This document shows, one piece after another, positions 16,716 through 25,264 of a DNA stretch of 64,000 nt (within the stretch, counting starts at the first letter, position 1; every line of letters begins with the position of its first letter). Location of the stretch: positions 1 to 64,000 of the forward strand of contig JBFHQE010000004.1 in assembly GCA_041592335.1 (NCBI GenBank). The letters are read 5' to 3'. Below the pieces are notes generated by a model, which searched no databases, was not told the origin of the DNA, and saw only the letters and a program-made list of their open reading frames with translations. A program made the position numbers and the translations under genes. This DNA comes from JBFHQE01 sp041592335 (GTDB lineage: Bacteria; Pseudomonadota; Gammaproteobacteria; Thiohalobacterales; Thiohalobacteraceae).

Positions 16716-17654
16716 ATGAGCGAACCCTCAACTGCCAACAAGCCTGCCGTCCGCTTCCACACCGTCAGTGAGGAAGAGGCCGGTCAGCGCCTCGATAATT
16801 TTTTGATGCGAATTTTAAAAGGCACTCCCAAGAGCATGATTTATCGAATAGTTCGCAAGGGTGAAGTGCGCGTCAACAAGGGGCGGATCAAGCCGGAATA
16901 TCGCCTGGAGCAGGATGATGTGGTGCGCATTCCGCCGGTCCGGGTCAGTGAAAAAGCGCCTACCGAAAATCGCCGACACATCGAGTTGCTGTCAGATCGC
17001 ATACTTTTCGAAGATGATCGCCTCCTGATTCTGAATAAACCTGCAGGCATGGCCGTCCACGGCGGTAGCGGGGTGTCGTCAGGGGTCATCGAGGCGCTGC
17101 GTGCCTCCAGGCCGGATGCGCACTTCCTGGAACTGGTGCACCGGCTCGATCGCGACACCTCCGGCTGCCTGATGATCGCTAAGAAACGCAGTATGTTACG
17201 CACGCTTCATGAACTATTGCGCGAGGGTAAGGTCGGTAAGTTTTATCTCGCCCTGGTTCAGGGGCGCTGGCCCGGTAAACGCTGGATTGATGCGCCCTTG
17301 CGCAAAAACCAGTTGAGCGGTGGCGAGCGCATCGTGCGGGTCAGCCCGGAGGGCAAACCGGCCCGGTCCTGCTTTCGGCCGGTTGATCATTTTACCGACG
17401 CCACGCTGGTCGAGGTTGAACTCGACACGGGTCGTACCCATCAAATCCGGGTACACGCCCAGCACGCGGGCCATCCACTGGCCGGGGATGACAAGTACGG
17501 TAGCGCGGATTTCAACGAGCGGATGAAACAGGCCGGACTGCGGCGGCTGTTCCTGCATGCCCATCGCATCGGATTGCACCTGCCTGACGGCAGGGATATT
17601 GACGTCTCTGCGCCGCTGGATGCGGAACTTCAGGCGGTGCTGGATAATTTGTAG
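16716..17654 (+). CDS. rluC: 23S rRNA pseudouridine synthase RluC
   Basis: A 312-residue RluA-family pseudouridine synthase. An S4 RNA-binding domain (about residues 15-75, GQRLDNFLMRIL) precedes the catalytic domain with the active-site Asp in HRLDRDTSG and the GRTHQIRVH motif. RluC modifies positions 955, 2504 and 2580 of 23S rRNA in E. coli. The start is taken at 16716; upstream in-frame ATGs at 16704/16707 lie in a probable -10 box. The opposite orientation to rne is the usual gammaproteobacterial arrangement. The last codon and stop overlap the REP-like element. Confidence 0.9.
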   Translation: MSEPSTANKPAVRFHTVSEEEAGQRLDNFLMRILKGTPKSMIYRIVRKGEVRVNKGRIKPEYRLEQDDVVRIPPVRVSEKAPTENRRHIELLSDRILFEDDRLLILNKPAGMAVHGGSGVSSGVIEALRASRPDAHFLELVHRLDRDTSGCLMIAKKRSMLRTLHELLREGKVGKFYLALVQGRWPGKRWIDAPLRKNQLSGGERIVRVSPEGKPARSCFRPVDHFTDATLVEVELDTGRTHQIRVHAQHAGHPLAGDDKYGSADFNERMKQAGLRRLFLHAHRIGLHLPDGRDIDVSAPLDAELQAVLDNL

Positions 17655-17692
17655 GTGCGGCTTCGACTGTTCGCGGGCAAGCCCGCTCCTAC
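17651..17692. repeat. REP-like palindromic element
   Basis: GTAGGTGCGG at the left and CGCGGGCAAGCCCGCTCCTAC at the right (given in two parts: CGCGGGCAAGCCCGC, TCCTAC), forming outer arms GTAGG/CCTAC and an inner CGGGC/GCCCG hairpin. The right half is almost the same as REP sequences of Pseudomonas and other gammaproteobacteria mobilised by RAYT transposases. It overlaps the rluC stop codon. It is the only copy of this type in the window. Confidence 0.7.
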
Positions 17693-17712
17693 CGGGAACG
17701 ATTGAGAGCAAA

Positions 17713-18399
17713 ATGCCAGAAATTAACCTTCTGATTTTCGACTGGGACGGAACCCTGATGGATTCCGAGACTCAGATCGTCCAGTGCATGCAGGCGGCCA
17801 TAGCCGATCTTGCGATGGAAACCCGGACTCCTGAACAGATAAAAAACATTATCGGCCTGGGGCTGCGAGAAGCCATCACCAGCCTGTTCCCGGACAGCGA
17901 TGCCGACCTGCCGCAACGGATGAGCGATGCTTATCGCACCCACTGGCTGTCCCGCGCCGAGGAAGCACCCCTGTTTCCGGGCGTCGAGGAAACGCTGCAT
18001 ACCCTGCATGAGGGCGGTTATCGGTTGGCGGTCGCGACCGGCAAGGGCCGGGTAGGGCTCGACAAGGTGCTGAATCACACCGGGCTGGGACCGCTGTTTC
18101 ATGCCACCCGTTGCTCGGATGAAACCCGGAGCAAGCCGCATCCGCAAATGCTGCAGGAAATTCATGCGCAACTGGCCATCGATCCACGGCAAAGCGTCAT
18201 GATCGGCGATACCGAATACGACATGGAGATGGCACAACGTGCCGGTGCCCATCCAATTGCGGTATCCTATGGCGTGCATGATAAACAGCGCCTGCTGACT
18301 CACCAGCCGGTGGCCTGTCTTGATAAAATTAACGAACTTTTAAACTGGCTGGCCGAACCGGGCGCGGTTACACAAACAAGGACAACAACAGCACTATGA
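17713..18399 (+). CDS. HAD-IA family hydrolase (phosphoglycolate phosphatase-like)
   Basis: A 228-residue haloacid dehalogenase-type phosphatase. Motif I is FDWDGTLMDSE (both nucleophile Asps), motif II is in VATGKG, the motif III Lys is in SKPHP and motif IV is MIGDTEYDME. The cap domain lies between motifs I and II as in class IA. Substrate is not predictable; the family includes Gph-like phosphatases. ATG 17713 is preceded by GAGAG. It lies between rluC and sppA, the common order in gammaproteobacteria, and overlaps sppA by four bases. Confidence 0.88.
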   Translation: MPEINLLIFDWDGTLMDSETQIVQCMQAAIADLAMETRTPEQIKNIIGLGLREAITSLFPDSDADLPQRMSDAYRTHWLSRAEEAPLFPGVEETLHTLHEGGYRLAVATGKGRVGLDKVLNHTGLGPLFHATRCSDETRSKPHPQMLQEIHAQLAIDPRQSVMIGDTEYDMEMAQRAGAHPIAVSYGVHDKQRLLTHQPVACLDKINELLNWLAEPGAVTQTRTTTAL

Positions 18400-19382
18400 G
18401 CGAAGACAAATGGACCTCCGGCAGTGACACACCGCGCGAGACCGATAATGTAAATCCCGACAAATGGGAACGCGATCTGCTGCACCGGCTGGCGTTTGCC
18501 GCGCTAAACGAGCAACGCCGTACCCGTCGCTGGGGCATCTTTTTCAAATTCCTGATCTTTGTCTACCTGTTCGGCATCCTCGCCATTGCGCGCCTGAGCG
18601 GCCCCGGTGAAATCACGCCGGAGGAACACACCGCACTGGTGGACCTGGTCGGCGTTATCGCCCCGGAGGCCGACGCCAATGCCGATACAATCGTCACCGG
18701 CTTGCGTCGCGCCTTTGAAGCCAAGAAATCAAAGGCCGTCATATTGCGCATCAACAGTCCGGGTGGCAGTCCCGTGCAGGCCGGCTACATCAACGACGAA
18801 ATCAAGCGGCTGCGCGAAGAATTTCCGGACAAGCCGCTGTATGCCGTTGTCTCGGATGTCTGTGCCTCGGGCGGGTATTTCATCGCTGTTGCGGCAGACA
18901 AAATATATGTGGATCGCGCCAGCATTATCGGCTCCATCGGTGTGCGCATGGACAGTTTCGGTTTTGTGGAAGCGATCGACAAGCTGGGCGTCGAACGTCG
19001 CCTGATGACGGCCGGTGAACACAAGGGATTCCTCGATCCCTTCCTGCCTTCCAAGGAGGAAGACGTAGCCCACATCCAGTCGCTGCTGGATAACATCCAC
19101 GGGCAGTTTATCCAGCGGGTACGCGATGGCCGTGGCGAACGTCTCAAGGAAACGCCGAACATGTTCTCGGGCCTGATCTGGACGGGCGAGCAAAGTATCG
19201 ATCTGGGACTGGCGGATGCCATCGGTAACAGCAGCTATGTCGCGCGTGAAGTGGTCGGGGCGGAGGACATCATTGATTACACGCCGCAACCCAGCTTCCT
19301 GGAACAGTTCCAGAGGGGCGTTGGCGTCAGCATGACACAGGCATTCAAAGCATTGTTAAGTGGCGAGGTCGCCTTGCGCTAA
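18396..19382 (+). CDS. sppA: Signal peptide peptidase SppA, 36 kDa type (S49 family)
   Basis: A 328-residue inner-membrane serine protease with one N-terminal membrane helix (about residues 50-70). The catalytic Ser is in DVCASGGYFIA and the Lys general base in AGEHKGFLDP, with RINSPGGSP forming the oxyanion-side strand. It digests signal peptides left in the membrane. The length fits the short SppA form. ATGA overlaps the HAD gene stop, so the two are translationally coupled. Confidence 0.9.
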   Translation: MSEDKWTSGSDTPRETDNVNPDKWERDLLHRLAFAALNEQRRTRRWGIFFKFLIFVYLFGILAIARLSGPGEITPEEHTALVDLVGVIAPEADANADTIVTGLRRAFEAKKSKAVILRINSPGGSPVQAGYINDEIKRLREEFPDKPLYAVVSDVCASGGYFIAVAADKIYVDRASIIGSIGVRMDSFGFVEAIDKLGVERRLMTAGEHKGFLDPFLPSKEEDVAHIQSLLDNIHGQFIQRVRDGRGERLKETPNMFSGLIWTGEQSIDLGLADAIGNSSYVAREVVGAEDIIDYTPQPSFLEQFQRGVGVSMTQAFKALLSGEVALR

Positions 19383-19387
19383 CGCCC

Positions 19388-20635
19388 GTGTTTACCCCAT
19401 ACGAACTTTTTATCGGCCTGCGCTACACGCGGGCCAAACGCCGCAATCGATTCATTTCCCTGACCTCGGTGATTTCCATCCTGGTCAATGTCATCGGCGT
19501 GATGGCACTGATCGTGGTGCTGTCGGTCATGAACGGCTTCGAATCCGAATTGCGCGACCGTATTCTCGGTATGGCTTCCCATGCGACCGTGACCTCCTGG
19601 TCGGGATCTTTCCAGGAATGGGAAACCGTGCGCGATATCGCCCTGGATCAACCGCGTGTTATCGGCGCGGCGCCTTATATCAGCGCGGAAGGCATGCTGA
19701 CCCAGGGCAATCGTGTCAGCGGCGCACTGATTCGCGGCGTCGATCCGGAACTTGAGCCGCAGGTTTCGGATATCAGCGGTCACTTTCAAGCGGGAAACCT
19801 GGACCAGCTGGTACCGGGTGAATACAACATCATTCTCGGTAACGAGCTTGCGTACAGCCTGGGGGCGGCGATCGGCGACAAAATAACCATCATTACGCCA
19901 CAGGCATCCTTTACCGCTGCCGGTGCATTACCGCGCATGCGGCGCTTTACCGTAGCCGGCATATTCGAAGTCGGCATGTACGAATACGACCGTGGTGTAT
20001 CGATTATTCATATCGAGGACGCCAAGAAGCTGTTCCGCACCGAGGATGGCGTGACCGGTGTGCGACTCAAGCTGGATGACCTGTTCCAGGTGCACGAAAT
20101 GATCGACGCCATCCGTCCTTCCTTGCCACAGGACATGCGAATCAGCGACTGGCGCCAGCAGCATGCCAATTTCTTCCAGGCAATCCAGACGGAAAAGCGC
20201 GTCATGTTCATCATCCTGACGCTTATTGTCGTGGTCGCGGCGCTCAATGTCATCTCGACGCTGGTGATGATGATTACCGAGAAGCAATCCGATATCGCGA
20301 TTCTGCGTACGCTCGGGGCGCGGCCCTCGTCGATCATGTCGGTGTTTGTCGTACAGGGTTCGGTGCTGGCCCTGGTCGGCGTGCTGCTCGGTGCCGTACT
20401 GGGTGTGCTGCTGGCGTTGAATGTCGAGAGCATAGTTAATAGCATCGAACAATTCTTCGGTATCCAGTTCCTGCCGGCCGATGTGTATTACATCAGCAAA
20501 TTGCCGTCCAAACTTAACTGGGACGATGTCATCAAGATCACTGGCCTCGCGTTTGTGTTGAACCTGCTGGCAACCCTGTATCCCGCGTGGCGTGCATCAC
20601 GCGTACAACCGGCCGAGGCATTGCGTTATGAGTAA
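19388..20635 (+). CDS. lolC: Lipoprotein-releasing ABC transporter permease LolC/LolE
   Basis: A 415-residue permease of the Lol complex, which releases outer-membrane lipoproteins from the inner membrane to LolA. It starts at GTG 19388 (MFTPYELFIGLRYTRAKRRN, typical of LolC). There is one N-terminal helix (about 25-50), a periplasmic MacB-like domain, then three C-terminal helices (about 275-300, 315-345 and 385-405). Only one permease gene is present with lolD, which suggests a LolF-type homodimer or a second permease elsewhere. It overlaps lolD by eight bases. Confidence 0.9.
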   Translation: MFTPYELFIGLRYTRAKRRNRFISLTSVISILVNVIGVMALIVVLSVMNGFESELRDRILGMASHATVTSWSGSFQEWETVRDIALDQPRVIGAAPYISAEGMLTQGNRVSGALIRGVDPELEPQVSDISGHFQAGNLDQLVPGEYNIILGNELAYSLGAAIGDKITIITPQASFTAAGALPRMRRFTVAGIFEVGMYEYDRGVSIIHIEDAKKLFRTEDGVTGVRLKLDDLFQVHEMIDAIRPSLPQDMRISDWRQQHANFFQAIQTEKRVMFIILTLIVVVAALNVISTLVMMITEKQSDIAILRTLGARPSSIMSVFVVQGSVLALVGVLLGAVLGVLLALNVESIVNSIEQFFGIQFLPADVYYISKLPSKLNWDDVIKITGLAFVLNLLATLYPAWRASRVQPAEALRYE

Positions 20636-21299
20636 TGTGATCGAGTGCCGACAACTCAACAAGACTTTTAAGCAGGGACCGCTGAATGTCAACGTGTTGC
20701 AAGACATCAGCCTGACCATTGCGCGCGGCGATCAGGTGGCGATTGTCGGGGCTTCAGGCAGCGGCAAGAGTACCTTGCTGCATTTACTGGGTGGTCTGGA
20801 TATCCCGACATCGGGCGAAATCAGCATTACCGGAAAATCCATCGCGCGCATGTCGGAGAAAGCGCGTAGTCAGCTGCGCAACAGCACGCTGGGCTTTGTC
20901 TATCAGTTCCACCATCTGTTGCCGGAATTTACCGCGCTGGAAAATGTCGCCATGCCGTTACTGATTGGCGGCATGAAACCGCATCAGGCATCGGATAAGG
21001 CTAAAGCCATCCTGACCGAAGTCGGCCTGGCTAACCGTGTCAGGCATAAGCCAGCGGAACTTTCGGGGGGTGAACGTCAGCGTTGCGCCATTGCCCGTGC
21101 ACTGGTGAATGAGCCGGAATGCGTGCTGGCCGATGAACCGACAGGCAACCTGGATCGTGGTACGGCGGACCAGGTGTATGAATTAATGCTGAAACTCAAC
21201 CGGTCGCTCGGTACCAGTTTTATCGTGGTGACGCACGATACCGACCTGGCCAATCGCATGGACAAGGTGTGGCATTTGCGCGACGGGCAATTGCTCTAG
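20628..21299 (+). CDS. lolD: Lipoprotein-releasing ABC transporter ATPase LolD
   Basis: A 223-residue ABC ATPase driving lipoprotein release. Walker A GASGSGKST, the Q-loop region FVYQFHHLLPEFTALENV typical of LolD, signature LSGGERQRCAIARAL and Walker B CVLADEPTGNLD are all intact. ATG 20628 overlaps the lolC stop, so the two are coupled. It is convergent with, and overlaps by four bases, the DUF2062 gene. Confidence 0.93.
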   Translation: MSNVIECRQLNKTFKQGPLNVNVLQDISLTIARGDQVAIVGASGSGKSTLLHLLGGLDIPTSGEISITGKSIARMSEKARSQLRNSTLGFVYQFHHLLPEFTALENVAMPLLIGGMKPHQASDKAKAILTEVGLANRVRHKPAELSGGERQRCAIARALVNEPECVLADEPTGNLDRGTADQVYELMLKLNRSLGTSFIVVTHDTDLANRMDKVWHLRDGQLL

Positions 21300-21817
21300 T
21301 TTCGTCTACCCATCGAGCGAAACCGGCTCTTCATGCGGTTGATAATATGCAGCCGCCAGATCAGCCGCGTGAGAACAAAGCCGAGTGCGGCGACAATAAC
21401 AGCAGCCACCAGGCTGCCGAGAAACAGCGGTTTCCAGATGTGTTGCATACTGATCAGCCAGTCGATCGACAGTTCAAAGTCAATCTGCTTTGGTGGCAGG
21501 TCCATGATCCAGGCGCCCAGCTTATAGGTGCCATAAAAGACCGGTGGCATGGTCAAGGGGTTAGTGGCAAAGATCAGCACAACGGAAACGGGAAGATTAA
21601 CCCGCGCCCAGATAGCGAGCGCGGCGGCGAGAAACATCTGGCCGGGGACAGGGAGTAATGCACAGAACAATCCCACCGCCACCGCGCCAGACACGGAACG
21701 CCGGTTCAAATGCCAAAGGTTGGGATCTTGCAACCGTTTGCCGAAACCTTGCAAATGCGGGTGCTTCTGCATGGTTGCAGAATCCGGCAGATAACGTTTG
21801 AGGAATTTCCTTGGCAT
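21296..21817 (-). CDS. DUF2062 domain membrane protein
   Basis: A 173-residue inner-membrane protein of the DUF2062 family. The family core RRSVSGAVAVGLFCALLPVPG and FATNPLTMPPVFYGTYKLG is present, with hydrophobic segments at about residues 42-75 and 125-150. The function is unknown; members are often found beside lolCDE and comEC in gammaproteobacteria, as here. The C-terminus is strongly basic (NRMKSRFRSMGRRN). Confidence 0.85.
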   Translation of the reverse strand: MPRKFLKRYLPDSATMQKHPHLQGFGKRLQDPNLWHLNRRSVSGAVAVGLFCALLPVPGQMFLAAALAIWARVNLPVSVVLIFATNPLTMPPVFYGTYKLGAWIMDLPPKQIDFELSIDWLISMQHIWKPLFLGSLVAAVIVAALGFVLTRLIWRLHIINRMKSRFRSMGRRN

Positions 21818-21851
21818 GAAAAATTAATTTAATTGACGTTCAAGGACGAGC

Positions 21852-24143
21852 GTGATCATACCTGCAATTTTTTTCCTGTGCGGCAATTTATTGCTGTTTT
21901 ACTGGCCGGGAGAACTGCCGCCTGCATTCTCTCTGTGGTACCCCTGTGCATTCGCGTTGTTGTTATTCCGCCTGCGACGCTATTCGTTTGCACTGTTACC
22001 GCTTGGCTTTATCTGGGCCTGGTGGCATGCCGCGGATCATCTGGCACTGAGATTTCCCGACCAGTGGGTCGGCGAGAACATCTCGATCCAGGGACAAGTC
22101 GTCAGTCTACCGGAAAAAGGGCCTCATCACCTGCGTTTCGAATTGCAGTGCGAACAATGGCAGCCGCCAGGTCACGATCCTGTATCGTGCAATCATCGCG
22201 TTCGCTTGAATTGGTATTACCCCAGGCAGATTCCTCGCATCGGCGAACGTTGGACGCTGACCGTAAGGTTGAAGCCCCCTATCGGTTTTCTGAATCCCGG
22301 CAGTTTCGATTATGAAAAGTGGCTGTTTCAGCAACGCATCAGCGCAACCGGTTATGTCCATAACAAAAGCGAGCAGCGCAAACTGGCCGCCGCCGGATTC
22401 AGTATTCATACCTTGCGTGACGATATTGCGGAACGATTGCGAAATACGCTTGAGCAACGCGCGGGGCTGGGTGGTGTCCTGGCGTTGACGCTGGGGATCA
22501 GGCACGAGCTGGAATCCAGTGACTGGCAGCGATACCAGATTACCGGCACCAGTCACCTGGTGGCCATTTCAGGTTTGCATGTTGGCCTTATCAGCATGCT
22601 GGGACTCGGTCTGGGCAGGTGGCTGTGGGCGCGTTCCCATCGGTTGACCTGTCGTCTGCCGGCACAACAGTTCGGACTCATCGTTGCCCTGGTGCTGGCC
22701 GCCGGCTACGCGGCACTGGCCGGATTTGCCATCCCGACACAGCGTGCACTGGTGATGATTGCCACGCTCGCCATGAGCGGCCTGGTACGGCGCGAAACCA
22801 GCGCCTGGCACAAGTTGGGGATGGCAATGATCGCCGTCTTGCTATGGGATCCCTTCGCCGTGCTGGATGTGGGTTTCTGGCTGTCGTTCTGCGCCGTGGG
22901 TTTTATTTTCGTGTGGCTGTCGCGACCGCAACAGGGCAACCGACTATGGCAGGGAACCCTCATCGCGACAGTTCTGTCACTGGCAATGTTTCCGCTCACG
23001 CAACTGTTCTTCCAGTCCATCAGCCTGATCGCGCCCGTGGCCAACGCGGTTGCCGTTCCCTGGGTCAGTTTTATCATCCTGCCTTTGTGCCTGCTCGGCA
23101 CGCTGGCAATACATATCATGCCGCTGATCGGTGATGCACTGTTACAGCTTGCCGCCATCAATATGGACTGGTTAAACCAGTTTCTGGAAGGCCTGAGCCA
23201 ATTACCTTACAGCCGTCTTCCATTAGCCGCGCCATCTGAAATCGCCATTGGCAGTGCCTTGCTGGGCATCGGCTGGCTATTGGCGCCGCGTGGCGTACCC
23301 GCGCGCCAGCTTGGACTGGTGTTATTGCTACCGTCTTTCATGCCCCAGGCTGAACGGCCGGAACAGGGCCAGGCTCAGGTGACCCTGCTGGATGTCGGGC
23401 AGGGACTGAGCCTGGTGATCGAAACGCGCCATCACACCCTGGTGTATGACACCGGCCCCCGTTTTCCCAGCGGTTTCAATACCGGCGAGGCGGTAGTGCT
23501 ACCCTATCTGCGCGAACGACAACGCACTCGTCTTGACCGGCTCATCATCAGCCACGGCGATAACGATCATATTGGTGGCGCGGAAGCGTTAAACGCGCTG
23601 ATTCCTGTTTTCCAGGCTTACAGCAGCGTTCCCGAACAAATAGACTGGCGTTATAGTCAGCGTTGCCGGGACGATCAACGTTGGCAGTGGGACGGCGTAC
23701 GGTTCGAAATGTTGCATCCGGAGCCGGGCGCAAGCTGGCATGACAACAATGGCTCCTGTGTACTCAAGGTCACCGCGGGAAAAGACCGCCTGTTACTGCC
23801 CGGCGATATTGAAGCGAGAGCCGAGCAGGCGCTGACTAGCCAGCAGCCGGACGCCTTGGCTGCCGATGTACTCGTGGCGCCGCACCATGGTAGCCGCACG
23901 TCATCCACGGCCGCTTTTATCGAACATGTGGACCCGGACTGGGTACTGTTTCCGGCGGCGCGTTTCAACCGCTACCATTTTCCGGCACAGCCCGTAGTAG
24001 CTCGCTACCAGGAGCGGGGAATATCCAGCATGACGACCGGGCGGGATGGCGCCATAACATTCACCCTCGGAGCTGACGCACCGCAACCCAGGGGTTACCG
24101 AATGGCCAGGCCGACTATCTGGCGCTACCGGGCACTCGAGTAG
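21852..24143 (+). CDS. comEC: DNA internalisation protein ComEC/Rec2
   Basis: A 763-residue polytopic membrane protein that forms the channel for single-stranded DNA in natural transformation. An N-terminal helix group and DUF4131 region (1-190) is followed by the competence domain with about eight helices (about 225-500; landmark GTSHLVAISGLHVGL). The C-terminal metallo-beta-lactamase-like domain has ISHGDNDHIGGAEAL and VAPHHGS. The start is GTG 21852 with AAGGA upstream. It appears complete, which suggests that the organism may be competent if type IV pili are present. Confidence 0.92.
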   Translation: MIIPAIFFLCGNLLLFYWPGELPPAFSLWYPCAFALLLFRLRRYSFALLPLGFIWAWWHAADHLALRFPDQWVGENISIQGQVVSLPEKGPHHLRFELQCEQWQPPGHDPVSCNHRVRLNWYYPRQIPRIGERWTLTVRLKPPIGFLNPGSFDYEKWLFQQRISATGYVHNKSEQRKLAAAGFSIHTLRDDIAERLRNTLEQRAGLGGVLALTLGIRHELESSDWQRYQITGTSHLVAISGLHVGLISMLGLGLGRWLWARSHRLTCRLPAQQFGLIVALVLAAGYAALAGFAIPTQRALVMIATLAMSGLVRRETSAWHKLGMAMIAVLLWDPFAVLDVGFWLSFCAVGFIFVWLSRPQQGNRLWQGTLIATVLSLAMFPLTQLFFQSISLIAPVANAVAVPWVSFIILPLCLLGTLAIHIMPLIGDALLQLAAINMDWLNQFLEGLSQLPYSRLPLAAPSEIAIGSALLGIGWLLAPRGVPARQLGLVLLLPSFMPQAERPEQGQAQVTLLDVGQGLSLVIETRHHTLVYDTGPRFPSGFNTGEAVVLPYLRERQRTRLDRLIISHGDNDHIGGAEALNALIPVFQAYSSVPEQIDWRYSQRCRDDQRWQWDGVRFEMLHPEPGASWHDNNGSCVLKVTAGKDRLLLPGDIEARAEQALTSQQPDALAADVLVAPHHGSRTSSTAAFIEHVDPDWVLFPAARFNRYHFPAQPVVARYQERGISSMTTGRDGAITFTLGADAPQPRGYRMARPTIWRYRALE

Positions 24144-24207
24144 CTACACAAGCCCCCGGAAATCCGTATGATAGACCCCCATAATCACGAGCAGAGGATT
24201 GCGATAA

Positions 24208-24843
24208 GTGTTTGAACTGATTCAAGCTGGCGGCTGGTTGATGATTCCGATCCTGGCCTGTTCCATTGTCGCCATGGCCATAGTTGGAGAACGGCTATGG
24301 ATGCTGCGCGCAACACGCGTGATTCCCAAACACCTGGTGGCGCAAATCTGGCAGTGGGTGCGACAGGATGAACTGGATAACGTGCGGCTGCGATCGCTGC
24401 GCCGTGGTTCCCCCCTGGGACGCATTCTCGCCGCCGGGATTGTCAATCTCGAACACGGCCGCGAAATCATGAAAGAAGCCGTCGAAGATACCGGTCGTCA
24501 TGTCGTGCTGGAACTGGAACGTTATCTCAATACGCTCGGCACCATCGCGGCGATCACCCCCTTGCTTGGCTTGCTGGGCACCGTGCTTGGCATGATCAAG
24601 GTGTTTACCGTTATCACTTCGCAGGGTGTTGGTGATCCGGGCGTGCTTGCGGGCGGTATATCGGAAGCGCTGATCACCACGGCGGCGGGTTTATCCGTAG
24701 CCATCCCAAGCCTGATGTTCTATCGCTACTTCCGCGGCCGCATCGACATGCTGGTGGTGCGCATGGAGGAAGAAGCCACCAAGATGATCGAGGTGATGCA
24801 TGGCGAACGCGCCGACGAACAGGACACCCAGGAAGTCATATGA
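24208..24843 (+). CDS. exbB: ExbB/TolQ family proton channel protein
   Basis: A 211-residue MotA/TolQ/ExbB protein with three membrane helices (about residues 10-30, 115-140 and 155-180). The family core LGTIAAITPLLGLLGTVLGM and the conserved GGISEALITTAAGLSVAIP stretch are visible. With ExbD it converts proton motive force into movement of an energy transducer. It starts at GTG 24208 with AGAGGA upstream. It overlaps exbD by four bases. The location ahead of msbA-lpxK is a standard gammaproteobacterial order. Confidence 0.9.
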   Translation: MFELIQAGGWLMIPILACSIVAMAIVGERLWMLRATRVIPKHLVAQIWQWVRQDELDNVRLRSLRRGSPLGRILAAGIVNLEHGREIMKEAVEDTGRHVVLELERYLNTLGTIAAITPLLGLLGTVLGMIKVFTVITSQGVGDPGVLAGGISEALITTAAGLSVAIPSLMFYRYFRGRIDMLVVRMEEEATKMIEVMHGERADEQDTQEVI

Positions 24844-25262
24844 ACCTCAAACCCAAGCAGCGCGAGGAACCGGAAGTCACCATCACGCCGTTAATCGACG
24901 TGGTATTCCTGTTGCTGCTGTTTTTCATGCTTTCAACCACCTTTGACCGCGAGTCCCAGTTAAGTGTCGACCTGCCTGAAGCTTCAACCGAGGCGACCCA
25001 GGCGCCGAAGGAAATAATCGAGATCACCGTCAACCAGGCCGGTGAATTTTTTATCGGCGAGCAGAAGGTTGTTAATACCGAAGCCGACACCCTGCGCAAG
25101 GCGCTGGCAAAAACCGCTGGCGACAAACGTAACATTCCGGTGATTATCCGTGCCGACGGGCTGGCGCCGCACCAGTCGGTGGTCACGGTAATGGATGTCG
25201 CCGCGCAACTGGGCCTGGTCGAAATCTCGCTCGCGACCGTAAAACGACAAGGATCCGATTGA
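24840..25262 (+). CDS. exbD: ExbD/TolR family protein
   Basis: A 140-residue partner of ExbB with one N-terminal membrane helix (about 17-37). The essential membrane Asp lies in TPLIDVVFLLLLFFML, and a periplasmic domain follows. Start overlaps the exbB stop (ATGA). It overlaps or abuts msbA. Confidence 0.9.
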   Translation: MNLKPKQREEPEVTITPLIDVVFLLLLFFMLSTTFDRESQLSVDLPEASTEATQAPKEIIEITVNQAGEFFIGEQKVVNTEADTLRKALAKTAGDKRNIPVIIRADGLAPHQSVVTVMDVAAQLGLVEISLATVKRQGSD

Positions 25263-25264
25263 GG

